24,994 nt of DNA from CAYNFH01 sp964396385 (GTDB lineage Bacteria; Armatimonadota; Chthonomonadetes; Chthonomonadales; CAJBBX01), in NCBI GenBank assembly GCA_964396385.1, contig CAYNFH010000082.1, positions 1-24,994 on the forward strand, read 5' to 3'. Below are positions 7,871 to 15,673 of this stretch, piece by piece. Position numbers and translations under genes: made by a program. Below the pieces are notes generated by a model. It did not search any database and was not told the DNA's origin. It saw only the letters and a list, made by a program, of their open reading frames with translations. The first letter of the stretch is position 1. Each line of letters begins with the position of its first letter.

Positions 7871-8479
7871 ATGGGCTTGGCGGACCGGTTGGCTGAGGAG
7901 CGGCAGAGAGCACAGTGGCCTGAAGAGGAGCTTGTCCGGCGCGCGCAGGCCGGAGAAGCGGAGGCGTTCGACCGGCTCTTCACATCCCACAAGGACGGCG
8001 TCTACGCCTGCCTGTGGCATCTGCTGAACGGCGACTCGGATCAGGTCGAGGAGGCCGTCGGGAGCGTCTTCATCAGCGCGTATCGTGGCCTCGCACGTTT
8101 CCGGGGCGAAGCGGCCTTGTCTACCTGGCTGTACCGCATCGCCGTGAATGAAGCAAGGGCGCGCATTCGTCAGAAGCGCCGCCGCCGGCTGGGCGGTCTG
8201 CTCTCGTTCCACGAGCCAGCATTGTCCAGGGAGGCGCTTCCTGAAACGAACGATCCGGCGAAGCGGTTCCTTCATTCGGAGGAGGATCGCCTCCTCTGGC
8301 AGGCTGTGCGGGCGCTCCCGGAGCCTTACCGGACTCCAGTAGTGCTGCGCTACATGAGCGGGATGGCGACCGGCGAGATTGCGGAGGCGCTGCGGCGCCC
8401 CTCCGGGACGGTGCGCTTTCAGTTAAGCCGGGGACTGCAGATACTGCGCGAGCGCCTGGAGAGCGATTGGATCAAGTGA
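7871..8479 (+). CDS. ECF-subfamily RNA polymerase sigma factor
   Basis: The 202-residue protein has the two-domain ECF layout. Region 2 spans about residues 22-100 (LVRRAQAGEAEAFDRLFTSH, then TWLYRIAVNEARARIRQKR) and region 4 about residues 138-196 (LLWQAVRALPEPYRTPVVLR, then MATGEIAEALRRPSGTVRFQ as the helix-turn-helix). It would direct RNA polymerase to a small regulon, usually under control of an anti-sigma factor. The ATG at 7871 is chosen because GGAG at 7858-7861 is 9 nt upstream; in-frame ATG at 7856 and GTG at 7793 are alternatives without a good ribosome-binding site. The stop overlaps the next gene by 4 nt. The linker between the domains (about residues 100-137) is longer than minimal. 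Confidence 0.93.
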   Translation: MGLADRLAEERQRAQWPEEELVRRAQAGEAEAFDRLFTSHKDGVYACLWHLLNGDSDQVEEAVGSVFISAYRGLARFRGEAALSTWLYRIAVNEARARIRQKRRRRLGGLLSFHEPALSREALPETNDPAKRFLHSEEDRLLWQAVRALPEPYRTPVVLRYMSGMATGEIAEALRRPSGTVRFQLSRGLQILRERLESDWIK

Positions 8480-8754
8480 GCGATCTGGAGGACAGATTGG
8501 AAGCATTGCGCGGGCCGGCAATGCCGGCGGAGGTGGAGGCGCGCATCCGCCAGCGGCTCTGGCGGGAAGCGGGCAGGCAGCCGTCCGGTCCGACGCGCCG
8601 TCTTGCGCTACGGGGGTCACCTGCACAGGTGCTGCTGTTGCTGGCGCTTATGACAGTGGCAGGCTGGGTCGTCGCGCACAACATTGTGCCGGTTGCGAAG
8701 GCGATCTGGGAGCGCACACACTGTGCGCCGACTCCCGCACAGATTAAGCGGTGA
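8476..8754 (+). CDS. Small single-pass membrane protein, putative anti-sigma factor
   Basis: The 92-residue protein starts at GTG 8476, inside the stop of the sigma-factor gene (GTGA overlap), so its translation is coupled to that gene. Residues 1-48 are charged and predicted cytoplasmic, with a helical (AEVEARIRQRLWREAG) segment; residues 51-71 (VLLLLALMTVAGWVV and following) form one transmembrane helix; about 20 residues remain outside. Size, topology and coupling fit an anti-sigma factor, but there is no HxxxCxxC zinc-finger motif, so this is not a ZAS-type protein. No homologue is recognised; the role is inferred from position only. Confidence 0.6.
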   Translation: MSDLEDRLEALRGPAMPAEVEARIRQRLWREAGRQPSGPTRRLALRGSPAQVLLLLALMTVAGWVVAHNIVPVAKAIWERTHCAPTPAQIKR

Positions 8755-8798
8755 CTACCTGGTATGAGATATGCAGCCCCATAGAGGAGCAGACCGCA

Positions 8799-8814
8799 CC
8801 AGTCGATCTACTGG
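8799..8814 (+). promoter_or_regulatory. Small inverted repeat overlapping the DUF1559 copy 2 ribosome-binding site
   Basis: CCAGT (8799-8803) and ACTGG (8810-8814) form a 5-bp stem with a 6-nt loop. The right arm runs into the probable Shine-Dalgarno GGAAG at 8813-8817, seven nt before the ATG at 8824. In RNA it could modestly mask the ribosome-binding site; as DNA it could be an operator half-site pair. The stem is short and may be chance. Confidence 0.25.
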
Positions 8815-8823
8815 AAGAATGCA

Positions 8824-9630
8824 ATGCCACGATCTGATGGCTCAACCCGGTTTACAGAACTCTCCAGCAGGGGATTCACGCTCATTGAGCTGCTCACCGT
8901 GGTCTCCATCTTGACAATACTGGCCGGTCTGCTATTCCCGACGCTGGCTTCCGCGCGCGAAAGGGCGCGGCAGTCCTCCTGCCTCTCGAATGAGCGCCAG
9001 TTGGGGCTCGCGCTGCTTCAGTATTCGCAGGATTACGACGAGCGGCTCCCGTCCGGAACGACCGGATACAAAGGACAGGGGTGGGCCGGACAGGTATACC
9101 CCATTGTGCGGAACATCCGCGTCTATCGCTGTCCGGACGACAATGACAAAGGACAGGACTCGGGTGCCCGTCTCTGGACCGTCTCCTACGCCATGAACTG
9201 CAACGCAGCGCGCAGGGCGCAGGCTGCCTTCAACGCCCCCTCCGTAACCGTGCTCCTGTTTGAGGTCAATGATGCCGCGGCCAATATGACCGGACCGGAA
9301 TCGTTGAGCCCGACCGGCAGGGGGCATCCGATGGACAACTGCCCCGATTCATGCGGCAAACCGTTCGGCGCGGACTACTACGCCACCGGCAATATCGGCG
9401 GCGTTACGCCACCGCTCAGCACGACCCTCCGGCCCTATCACGACCCGACCTCCAACTACACAGCCGCCGACGGCCATGTCAAGGCGTTGCAGGGAGATCA
9501 GGTGTCCCCCGGCTTCGATGCCATGTCATCGGACGAGCCGCAGTCCATGTGGGCTCACACGGCCGCAGGCACCGAAAACATGCGAATCTCCGGCGAGACC
9601 CGCGCCGTCCTGACCTTCAGTACGAGGTAG
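8824..9630 (+). CDS. DUF1559 pseudopilin-like protein (copy 2)
   Basis: The 268-residue protein has a prepilin-type N terminus after a 16-residue leader: RGFTLIELLTVVSILTILAG, then LLFPTLASARERARQSSCLS. Glu+5 is present. It lacks the AAILFPVFAQAREKAR form of copies 1 and 3, so it is a more diverged paralogue. QYSQDYDERLPSG and the C-terminal YTAADGHVKALQGDQVSPG are DUF1559 hallmarks, and the closing RAVLTFSTR resembles the usual end of such proteins. The last 105 bp are antisense to the 3' end of the cytochrome gene at 9526-10434. It lies 69 nt after the putative anti-sigma gene and may be transcribed with the sigma factor. Function unknown; probably an envelope filament or secretion-associated subunit. 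Confidence 0.92.
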   Translation: MPRSDGSTRFTELSSRGFTLIELLTVVSILTILAGLLFPTLASARERARQSSCLSNERQLGLALLQYSQDYDERLPSGTTGYKGQGWAGQVYPIVRNIRVYRCPDDNDKGQDSGARLWTVSYAMNCNAARRAQAAFNAPSVTVLLFEVNDAAANMTGPESLSPTGRGHPMDNCPDSCGKPFGADYYATGNIGGVTPPLSTTLRPYHDPTSNYTAADGHVKALQGDQVSPGFDAMSSDEPQSMWAHTAAGTENMRISGETRAVLTFSTR

Positions 9631-10434
9631 GCTTGGGGCCAGCGACCGAGGTTGTGGAGCAGTGAAGGCGGGCGGCATGGACTGCTCCTCGTCCAGCTTG
9701 AATCGGATGGCGGTGCGGTGGATGGCGTAGAGCCTTCCACGGTCGACACCGTTGTGGCATCCGGCACAGCGTGGATCCGGCCACGGCTTCCCCCTCCACC
9801 GGGTAACCTCGCTGCCCCAGAAGTCGCACGCGCTGTAAGACAGGATGCGGCGGTTGAAGGCGATCAGTATGCGCTCATCCGCGGGCGGCCGCGGAAAGGT
9901 ACGAATGACGCGCGGGCCGCTCGGATGGCATGAGTAGCAGTTGTCCGTCGATGCGTCACGGCGGAAACTGCCCTTGCCGTCCGGCTTTATCTCAAAGAAG
10001 TAGACCCGCCGCGTGGACCGCTCGATGCTGATGCACGCGCGGAGCTTGTGCTTCGAATCGTTGAGGAGCCACTGGTCGTAGTGATGCGTCTCGCGCAGCC
10101 GGACCTCCCGCACGCCGCCTAGCTGCGTGTTCTCGAACCGCACCACGGGCAGTTGGGACCAATCAACGGGAACCTGTCTGGCCTCGGGAGGGATGCGGCC
10201 GTAGTAGGCTGCATCCCGCCAGCGCCAGCCCATGTCCGTGCTGCCCACACCCGGAACTCGGGGCGCGACCCGCTTTGCCAACAACAGGCCCATCAGCCGC
10301 TGCGTCGTGGGGCAGTCTGTAAACGGGTGCTGGGCCGAGTACTCATCTGCCGGCGAAAGCGAGGGCGAGGCAGTAACACCAAGCGCGATAAAGGATGTTC
10401 CAAGTGCGGCAAGTACTGCCGGTATCTTCTGCAT
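9526..10434 (-). CDS. Secreted diheme c-type cytochrome protein of unknown function
   Basis: The 302-residue protein has a signal peptide (MQKIPAVLAALGTSF and onward, cleavage near residue 22) and two canonical CXXCH sites: C166-H170 (CYSCH) and C223-H227 (CAGCH). EEQSMPP (Met253) looks like an axial methionine region. The N-terminal half (residues 40-160) has no heme motif and is not recognised. The ATG at 10434 is preferred over a TTG 9 nt upstream; neither has a strong ribosome-binding site. The last 35 codons, after MPP, are low in recognisable structure and lie antisense to the end of DUF1559 copy 2. It is likely a periplasmic redox protein, possibly functioning with the cytochrome encoded upstream on the same strand (200 nt away). 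Confidence 0.78.
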   Translation of the reverse strand: MQKIPAVLAALGTSFIALGVTASPSLSPADEYSAQHPFTDCPTTQRLMGLLLAKRVAPRVPGVGSTDMGWRWRDAAYYGRIPPEARQVPVDWSQLPVVRFENTQLGGVREVRLRETHHYDQWLLNDSKHKLRACISIERSTRRVYFFEIKPDGKGSFRRDASTDNCYSCHPSGPRVIRTFPRPPADERILIAFNRRILSYSACDFWGSEVTRWRGKPWPDPRCAGCHNGVDRGRLYAIHRTAIRFKLDEEQSMPPAFTAPQPRSLAPSLPRTEGQDGAGLAGDSHVFGACGRVSPHGLRLVR

Positions 10435-10454
10435 CAATTGCAAACGGAGGCGCC

Positions 10455-10529
10455 TGAGACGGCGGCGCTACTCACCGGACCTCCGTCCGCATGGAAGGCT
10501 GATGAGACGGCGTTCGACAGCGTCTCAGC
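10455..10529. repeat. Repeated TGAGACGGCG motifs upstream of the diheme cytochrome gene
   Basis: TGAGACGGCG occurs at 10455-10464 and again at 10503-10512, start to start 48 bp. An inverted relative, CGTCTCAGC, is at 10521-10529, so 10498-10529 forms an imperfect palindrome. All copies lie 20-95 bp upstream of the cytochrome start, in the non-coding region 10435-10634. Candidate binding sites for a regulator, by position only. Confidence 0.35.
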
Positions 10530-10634
10530 CGCGGGGTCCAGCCAGTCCTGGCGCTCCACGGCCGTACTTACAACATGTGAATCCACCACCTTCTCCTCAG
10601 ATGGTCGTAGCCCCAACGGACCCGGGGTGGGAGA

Positions 10635-11984
10635 CTAGATAGACTTCAGAAACTCGATGAGGTCCGCCTTCTCCGGGTCGGACAAACCGAGCTTCAGGTG
10701 CTCGTCGTAGTGATTTACGACGTCCATCAGCGTCGCGAAACGTCCGTCGTGGTAGAAGCCGCCCTTATGGCTGCGCTGCATGTCCCAGAGCGCTCTCAGC
10801 GGTGCCGTCCGGTACCGGCCGTCGGGCGCGCGCTGGGCCTGGAAGTCGTCTATGCCTATCTCCTCCGCCGTATGGAGGTTCCAGCCCGGCTCAGTAAAGG
10901 TAGGCGGCACGTGACACTCGGCGCAGCGTGCCTTGCCGCTGAATAGGGCGCTGCCTCGCTGCGCCGCACCGGCGTTGAAGCTGCCCGCAGGTGGCCTGGG
11001 AACTGGGATTGCAAGCTGATAAAAGTGCAGCGCGGCCAGCTTGGGTGTGATACGGTCCTCCGGGTCCCGCTTGTGGCCCTGTTTGGTTCGCGCCGCCACA
11101 GGGTATTTGGCCGCATTGTCCAGGCGGGGATCAAAGAGCGTTCCCTTTCCGTGCATCTCCAGGTTGGCCACGTAGGCGTTCCAGTAGGTCACGGTACCCC
11201 AGGCGCCGGTCCAGGTATGATTGTTCACGCCCGCCAGTCCATAGGCGGGAGGATTCAGCGTCGCGGCCGGCTTGCCGTCTGGCCGAAAAGCCTTGCCATC
11301 CAGGTTGAGCTCCGCGTCGAACTTGCCCGGTCCCCAACTGTTGAGCACTTTCTTGACCGTTGCTTCATCGACCTGAAGCATGCCGGTGAAAGCGCTCAGG
11401 TCCGGCGCCGAGGCGATGATCGCCCCAACGTTCAGATCCCGGTTCGGAAACCCATCAAGCCGGTGACCAATGCCGGGCATGAAGGCATCATCGACCGTCG
11501 AATGGCATAGAGCGCACTGGATGCCCACGGCGCGAAGACTCTTTCCATCCGGGTTGAAGAATCCCGTGACCCCTACGACGGCGTTCACTTTGAGCAGGAG
11601 CAGCGTATTGGCGGGGTCGTCAAGGTCCACCTTGCCGCGTTTGATCAACCCGGCCACGGCCTTCGGCACGGCATCCATGTCGACCTTGAGCCCTAGCGCA
11701 AGGGCCTGCTTGGGGCTCACACCCGGACCGGCGCCGCCCAGCTTGGCGCCCTCAATAGCCTCGTGGAGCTTGAGCTGGCCGCCCCAGAACTCTTCGCTGC
11801 CAAACGTGTCGTAGCGAAAGGTCTGCTGTCCCTCCACCAGCATCTGTTCTGCATTGTGCCGGATGATCGGGCCGACCGGCTTAGCGGGGGTCTGGGCGGC
11901 GAGCTTGAGCAGACCGACAGGTAGCAGCAGGATCGCGGCGGCGATCGCCGGCGTCGCGGAGCTGCGAATGGTGAAGCGTACCAT
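10635..11984 (-). CDS. Di-heme cytochrome c peroxidase/MauG-like protein
   Basis: The 449-residue protein has a signal peptide or N-terminal anchor (residues 8-32) and two CXXCH heme sites, C157-H161 (CALCH) and C354-H358 (CAECH). The spacing and the motifs YHDGRFATLMDVVNHYDEHL and LIEFLKSI at the C terminus match the bacterial di-heme peroxidase superfamily (CcpA/MauG/RoxA-related). The first heme lies much later in the chain than in classical CcpA (about residue 50-70), and the protein is about 100 residues longer, so it is probably a divergent, possibly RoxA-like, oxidase or redox enzyme, not a standard peroxidase. Start ATG 11984 has an excellent GAGGAGGAA ribosome-binding site. It acts in the periplasm or on the cell surface. 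Confidence 0.85.
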   Translation of the reverse strand: MVRFTIRSSATPAIAAAILLLPVGLLKLAAQTPAKPVGPIIRHNAEQMLVEGQQTFRYDTFGSEEFWGGQLKLHEAIEGAKLGGAGPGVSPKQALALGLKVDMDAVPKAVAGLIKRGKVDLDDPANTLLLLKVNAVVGVTGFFNPDGKSLRAVGIQCALCHSTVDDAFMPGIGHRLDGFPNRDLNVGAIIASAPDLSAFTGMLQVDEATVKKVLNSWGPGKFDAELNLDGKAFRPDGKPAATLNPPAYGLAGVNNHTWTGAWGTVTYWNAYVANLEMHGKGTLFDPRLDNAAKYPVAARTKQGHKRDPEDRITPKLAALHFYQLAIPVPRPPAGSFNAGAAQRGSALFSGKARCAECHVPPTFTEPGWNLHTAEEIGIDDFQAQRAPDGRYRTAPLRALWDMQRSHKGGFYHDGRFATLMDVVNHYDEHLKLGLSDPEKADLIEFLKSI

Positions 11985-12065
11985 TTTGCGTTCCTCCTCT
12001 CTTCGGAACTGAACAGTGATAAAGCAAACCCGTGGGAGGTCTAACAGCTCTGGTTACGCAAATTG

Positions 12066-12090
12066 GTCAGAATAGTCAGCAAGTCAGCAA
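12066..12090. repeat. Short iterated GTCAG direct repeats upstream of the di-heme peroxidase-like gene
   Basis: GTCAG occurs at 12066, 12075 and 12083, the last two as a perfect tandem GTCAGCAA GTCAGCAA (12075-12090). They are 82-106 bp upstream of the ATG at 11984 and could be activator sites or chance. The rest of 11985-12183 shows no gene. Confidence 0.25.
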
Positions 12091-12159
12091 GGGATTTCGC
12101 TGGCATGTTGGCCGGCAAGGAATGTGCGGGGCTTGGGCCTCGTCCGCCCAGATGAGGAA

Positions 12160-12179
12160 GGGGGCGTGTGACCCGCCCC
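12160..12179 (-). terminator. Possible transcription terminator after the eight-gene minus-strand operon
   Basis: Directly downstream of the SDR stop on the minus strand, GGGGCG (12179-12174) can pair with CGCCCC (12166-12161) around a 7-nt loop. The following bases are CTTCCTC, pyrimidine-rich but not a true T tract. A weak intrinsic or pause hairpin is possible. Confidence 0.4.
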
Positions 12180-12183
12180 ACCC

Positions 12184-13065
12184 CTATGCCCGCTGCTCCA
12201 CAACCGACAGGTCGGAAGGTGTCCACAGCGACCTAACGTCCTCACCACGCTCGTCCCGTCGCTTGAGGTCCGCCAGGAAGTCGAGGAACCCGACAGCAGG
12301 CCGCCAATCCAGCTTTTCCGCGGCCTCGCTTAGGTCGTGCTGCTCTACACGCTCGGGCAAGTCAATGCCGTACTTCTCCATCAGCCTACTTGCCCCGGGC
12401 AGATGCTCATCACACCAGTCCGGCCCCAGGCGGCGGAAGTCCTGCACGACGGCCGCAGGCATTCCGTGGTTGGTATGGACGATCGTCGTGAACCGGGTGT
12501 ACCGACGGTCCGTTGCAGCACGAAGCGCGGCAACCGTCGCCTTGGCCACATCACGCCGGTCCACCGCGTTGCGCAGGAGCTTGGCGCCGAAGGCAAGGTA
12601 GCCCTTCGGCACAAAATCGTGATAGCGGAGCATCGCGACCGGCGCACCCGTGACCTCGTGGAACATCCGGCACAGATCCTCGCCCAAGACCTTGCTGACG
12701 CTATAGACCGATCCCCAGCCATACGCCATGGAGGAGGCAAAGATGAAAGCTCGGACGCCCTCCGCCCTGCACGCCTGAACCACGTTGAATGTGCCGCCCA
12801 CGTTCACCGCGAAGATCGTCTCGTCGCTGACCGGTGGCACGTGGGCACAGTGCCATGCGGCCAGATGGATGACCGCGTCCATCCCCTCGACCGCCCGTCG
12901 GGCGTCACTCTCCGTGCGTGTGTCGCAGCGGACAAACTCGGCCTGCTCCAATCCGATTCCCGGCGGTGTCACGTCCGCCATTCGAAGCTGTACACCCGCG
13001 GCCTGTAGCTCGCGGCATACCACCTGCCCCGCGTTTCCCGATGCGCCGGTTACCAGCACTCTCAT
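12184..13065 (-). CDS. NAD(P)-dependent epimerase/dehydratase-like extended SDR (copy 2)
   Basis: The 293-residue extended SDR has the canonical nucleotide-binding motif TGASGNAG (residues 6-13), DAVIHLAAWH (64-72), NVGGTFNVVQAC, FASSMAYGWG and catalytic Y121-K125 (YSVSK). It most resembles sugar or nucleotide-sugar epimerase/dehydratases; the substrate is not readable. As the last gene of the mannosidase/ABC operon it could process the imported sugar or its oxidised form. The start at 13065 has GAGGG 8 nt upstream and gives the short N terminus usual for the family; a start ten codons earlier is also open. The gap to the GH2 gene is 38 nt. Confidence 0.88.
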   Translation of the reverse strand: MRVLVTGASGNAGQVVCRELQAAGVQLRMADVTPPGIGLEQAEFVRCDTRTESDARRAVEGMDAVIHLAAWHCAHVPPVSDETIFAVNVGGTFNVVQACRAEGVRAFIFASSMAYGWGSVYSVSKVLGEDLCRMFHEVTGAPVAMLRYHDFVPKGYLAFGAKLLRNAVDRRDVAKATVAALRAATDRRYTRFTTIVHTNHGMPAAVVQDFRRLGPDWCDEHLPGASRLMEKYGIDLPERVEQHDLSEAAEKLDWRPAVGFLDFLADLKRRDERGEDVRSLWTPSDLSVVEQRA

Positions 13066-13103
13066 TCCGATGCCCTCGCTTAAGTTAGTGAACACATTGA
13101 CTC

Positions 13104-15641
13104 CTATCGACAGCAGGCGCTTTCGAGCTGGCCGGATCCGCCCAGTTCCAGCCGGATCGCTTCCGCGTTGAAGGCACGAACGGTCACCGGACTCCCTGCC
13201 AGGGTCCCCGATACTCGGACGTGCCGCACCTGGCCGGGCGCCAGGTCAAAGAAGTTGTCCTCAAATCGTACGTCCGTTGCGCCCTCCGTCTCCAGGGTGA
13301 CCTGCCGCGCAAACACGTCCGTCGAGATCGCGACGCTCCCGTCGACTGTGTGCGCCTCAAGCTTCCCAGGAGGCAGATGAAGATACCGCTCACCCTTGAG
13401 CAGGTAGGTCGCTTCGCAGTCGCGGAAGGCGGCATGGAGGAACTCGTGGCGCAGGGAGATGGGGCCGAGATCGACCGTATGCAGGCAGCGCCGGGACTCG
13501 CCGGGCCCGAGCTCGATCTGCGCTTGCATCTCGCCGCGCAGGCTGCCGTCGAAACGTCGCCGCTGCACTACCAGCGCTCCCGCCAGTGCTTCGGGGGAGT
13601 CGTTCACCACCCACACGGCGAGACGGTCCGGTGTGCGCTCAAAGCAGACCAGTACGGGCGCGTAGGCGCGGCGCAGGTAGTAGAACGCCATCTTGGGCTC
13701 CAGGTAGTAGTCCGCTATGCTCCAGTACAGGATCGGCCAGGCGTCGTTTAGCCGCCACACGATGTTCCCGCCGCAGCGGCGGTTCCCGTCCGGCATTCCG
13801 TTCGGGACGCCCCGCCGCAGCCGCTCGATGCTGCGCTGCAGATACTCGCCGTGCGCGGTTCCGAGAACTCGGATCAGGTCCTCAGCCGTGGTGGGGTCGC
13901 ACAACTCCTCCAGCGCGCCGACCTTATCCCAGGAGTCGTCCACCGACCGATACTGCCACATCGGCGGCCAGGCTGCCTGCCCCGGCCTCCGAATCGCGGG
14001 ATCGTAGTCCGCCGGCCAGAACTCCTCCACCGAGAGGAACCGGCGCAGGCTCCCCGCCGAGGGCGCGCTGGCGCGGCCTAGCTCGGAGATGAAGGTGGGC
14101 ACGGAGGATTCATGGCAGAACGTGAGCGTGGAGTAGTCATGCCAGTCCCCTTCCAGTGGCCAGTTGGGGGCACGGCCCCCAAAGGGGGAGTTGGGATGAT
14201 AGAGGCGCGTTGGATCCAGCCGTGCGCAGGCATCCGGCAGGATGCGCTCGAACAGCGGACGCCCAATGGTTGGCGCGCCCCCGAAGCGGAAGTCCCAGCC
14301 CATGTAGTTCTCGTTACCGCCGCACCAGAGCAGCAAACTGGGATGGTTACGGAGCCGGCGGACCATTCCCTCGGCCTCCTTGCGGCAGTTCTCGTCGAAG
14401 CCCGCCTCGCCGCTGGGGTACATGCCGTACTCAAAGAAGAAGTCCTGCCAGATCAGGATGCCACGCCGGTCGCACTCATCATAGAACTCCTGGGGTGGCT
14501 CGTAACCGCCGCCCCAGACCCGCAGCACGTTCATCCGTCCGTGCTGCGCCATATCCAGGAGCTTGTGGGCGCGCGCCCCGTCCCAGCAGTGAGTCATGCC
14601 CTCGACCGGAATCCAGTTGGCGCCCTGCAGAAAGAGACGCCGGCCGTTGACGGCAAAGGCGAAGCGCTTCTCCCCCGTGGCCTCGTCGGATAGGATGGGC
14701 GTGATACTCCGGATACCGACGCGGACGCTGCGGCGGTCGAGCTCCCGGCCATCGTGGGTAAGCAGGACGTCCAGCCGGTACAGGTGCGGCGTGCCGTGAT
14801 TCCAGGGCCACCAGAGCCGGGGGTGATCCACGGTCAGGGTGAAGCCGCCTTCCGCGGCGTCTCCCGTTCCCTGCGCGAGCGCCTGCCCGTCCGGGTCCAT
14901 CAGCGTCCACGCAAGCTGCACCCCGGAACCTGAGGTACCCACAGTCTCGACCAGTACGTCCAGCACCACCGCGCTGTGGTCGGGGGCCAGGTCGGTGCGC
15001 ACGCAGACGTCCTCCAGCCACCCATCGGGATCGGGTAGGTCCAGAACGACGTCGCGGTAGATGCCGACCTTGACGAAATGCGGGCGCGCGCCAAGGTAAG
15101 AGCCCCAGTCGCCCGCTCCCTTGCGCAGGTAGTAGTGGCGAGGAATCTTGCCCGCGTGTTCAGGGGGCTGCTGGATGTCACGCACGAAACGCAATGGTGC
15201 GGAGAACACAATAACGAGGATGTTGCGCTGTCCGGACGGCTTGAGCTGTTCTCGGACGTCTACGGCGTACTGCCGGAACATGTCATCAAAGCGGCCGATG
15301 AGGGTGCCGTTCAGGTAGGCTTCCGCAAGGGTATCCAGGCCGCCGAACCGCAGAAATGCCGGCCCGCCGGACGCCCACTCAGCCGGGGTAGAGAAGGTGC
15401 TGGCGTACGCCCAGTCATTCTCGCCCACCCAGGCGCACTCCGCAGCGTTCTTGCCAATGTGCGGGTCTGGGATGCGCCCGTGCGCCAGCAGTACCTCATG
15501 GACCTGCGCGGGAAATACCGGTGCGGCGAGCCAGGAGGCGTCCCGCGCGGCGGCTTCTCGGGTCAGCGTAATGATTTCGGTCCGGTCCATGTCGAGCTGC
15601 TTGATATGCCAGTTGTCGGACAGAACGTGTGTTGATCTCAT
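13104..15641 (-). CDS. Glycoside hydrolase family 2, beta-mannosidase-like
   Basis: The 845-residue enzyme has the GH2 domain order: N-terminal sugar-binding beta-sandwich (about 1-200; LRFGGLDTLAEAYLNG is characteristic), immunoglobulin-like domain (about 205-310), catalytic TIM barrel (about 315-620) and C-terminal beta domains. The acid/base is Glu444 in LLWCGGNENYMGW and the nucleophile is Glu520 in PTFISELG; both fit GH2 beta-mannosidases better than beta-galactosidases or glucuronidases. NVLRVWGGGYEPPQEFYDEC is also typical of beta-mannosidase. No signal peptide is seen, so it acts in the cytoplasm on small beta-mannosides brought in by the adjacent ABC transporter. The ATG at 15641 with GGAGG 9 nt upstream is chosen; earlier in-frame starts fall inside the permease gene. 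The gap to that gene is 32 nt. Confidence 0.93.
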   Translation of the reverse strand: MRSTHVLSDNWHIKQLDMDRTEIITLTREAAARDASWLAAPVFPAQVHEVLLAHGRIPDPHIGKNAAECAWVGENDWAYASTFSTPAEWASGGPAFLRFGGLDTLAEAYLNGTLIGRFDDMFRQYAVDVREQLKPSGQRNILVIVFSAPLRFVRDIQQPPEHAGKIPRHYYLRKGAGDWGSYLGARPHFVKVGIYRDVVLDLPDPDGWLEDVCVRTDLAPDHSAVVLDVLVETVGTSGSGVQLAWTLMDPDGQALAQGTGDAAEGGFTLTVDHPRLWWPWNHGTPHLYRLDVLLTHDGRELDRRSVRVGIRSITPILSDEATGEKRFAFAVNGRRLFLQGANWIPVEGMTHCWDGARAHKLLDMAQHGRMNVLRVWGGGYEPPQEFYDECDRRGILIWQDFFFEYGMYPSGEAGFDENCRKEAEGMVRRLRNHPSLLLWCGGNENYMGWDFRFGGAPTIGRPLFERILPDACARLDPTRLYHPNSPFGGRAPNWPLEGDWHDYSTLTFCHESSVPTFISELGRASAPSAGSLRRFLSVEEFWPADYDPAIRRPGQAAWPPMWQYRSVDDSWDKVGALEELCDPTTAEDLIRVLGTAHGEYLQRSIERLRRGVPNGMPDGNRRCGGNIVWRLNDAWPILYWSIADYYLEPKMAFYYLRRAYAPVLVCFERTPDRLAVWVVNDSPEALAGALVVQRRRFDGSLRGEMQAQIELGPGESRRCLHTVDLGPISLRHEFLHAAFRDCEATYLLKGERYLHLPPGKLEAHTVDGSVAISTDVFARQVTLETEGATDVRFEDNFFDLAPGQVRHVRVSGTLAGSPVTVRAFNAEAIRLELGGSGQLESACCR

Positions 15642-15673
15642 CGGTCTCGTCCTCCGGTATCCGCCATCTCTAC

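Noticed and set aside
10153..10638. Plus-strand open frame of 161 codons across the cytochrome 5' region
   Set aside because: Most of it is antisense to the diheme cytochrome; composition is not protein-like and there is no ribosome-binding site.
10635..11984. Calling the di-heme protein a standard cytochrome c peroxidase (CcpA)
   Set aside because: Its first heme site is at residue 157 and the protein is about 100 residues too long; only superfamily membership is supported.
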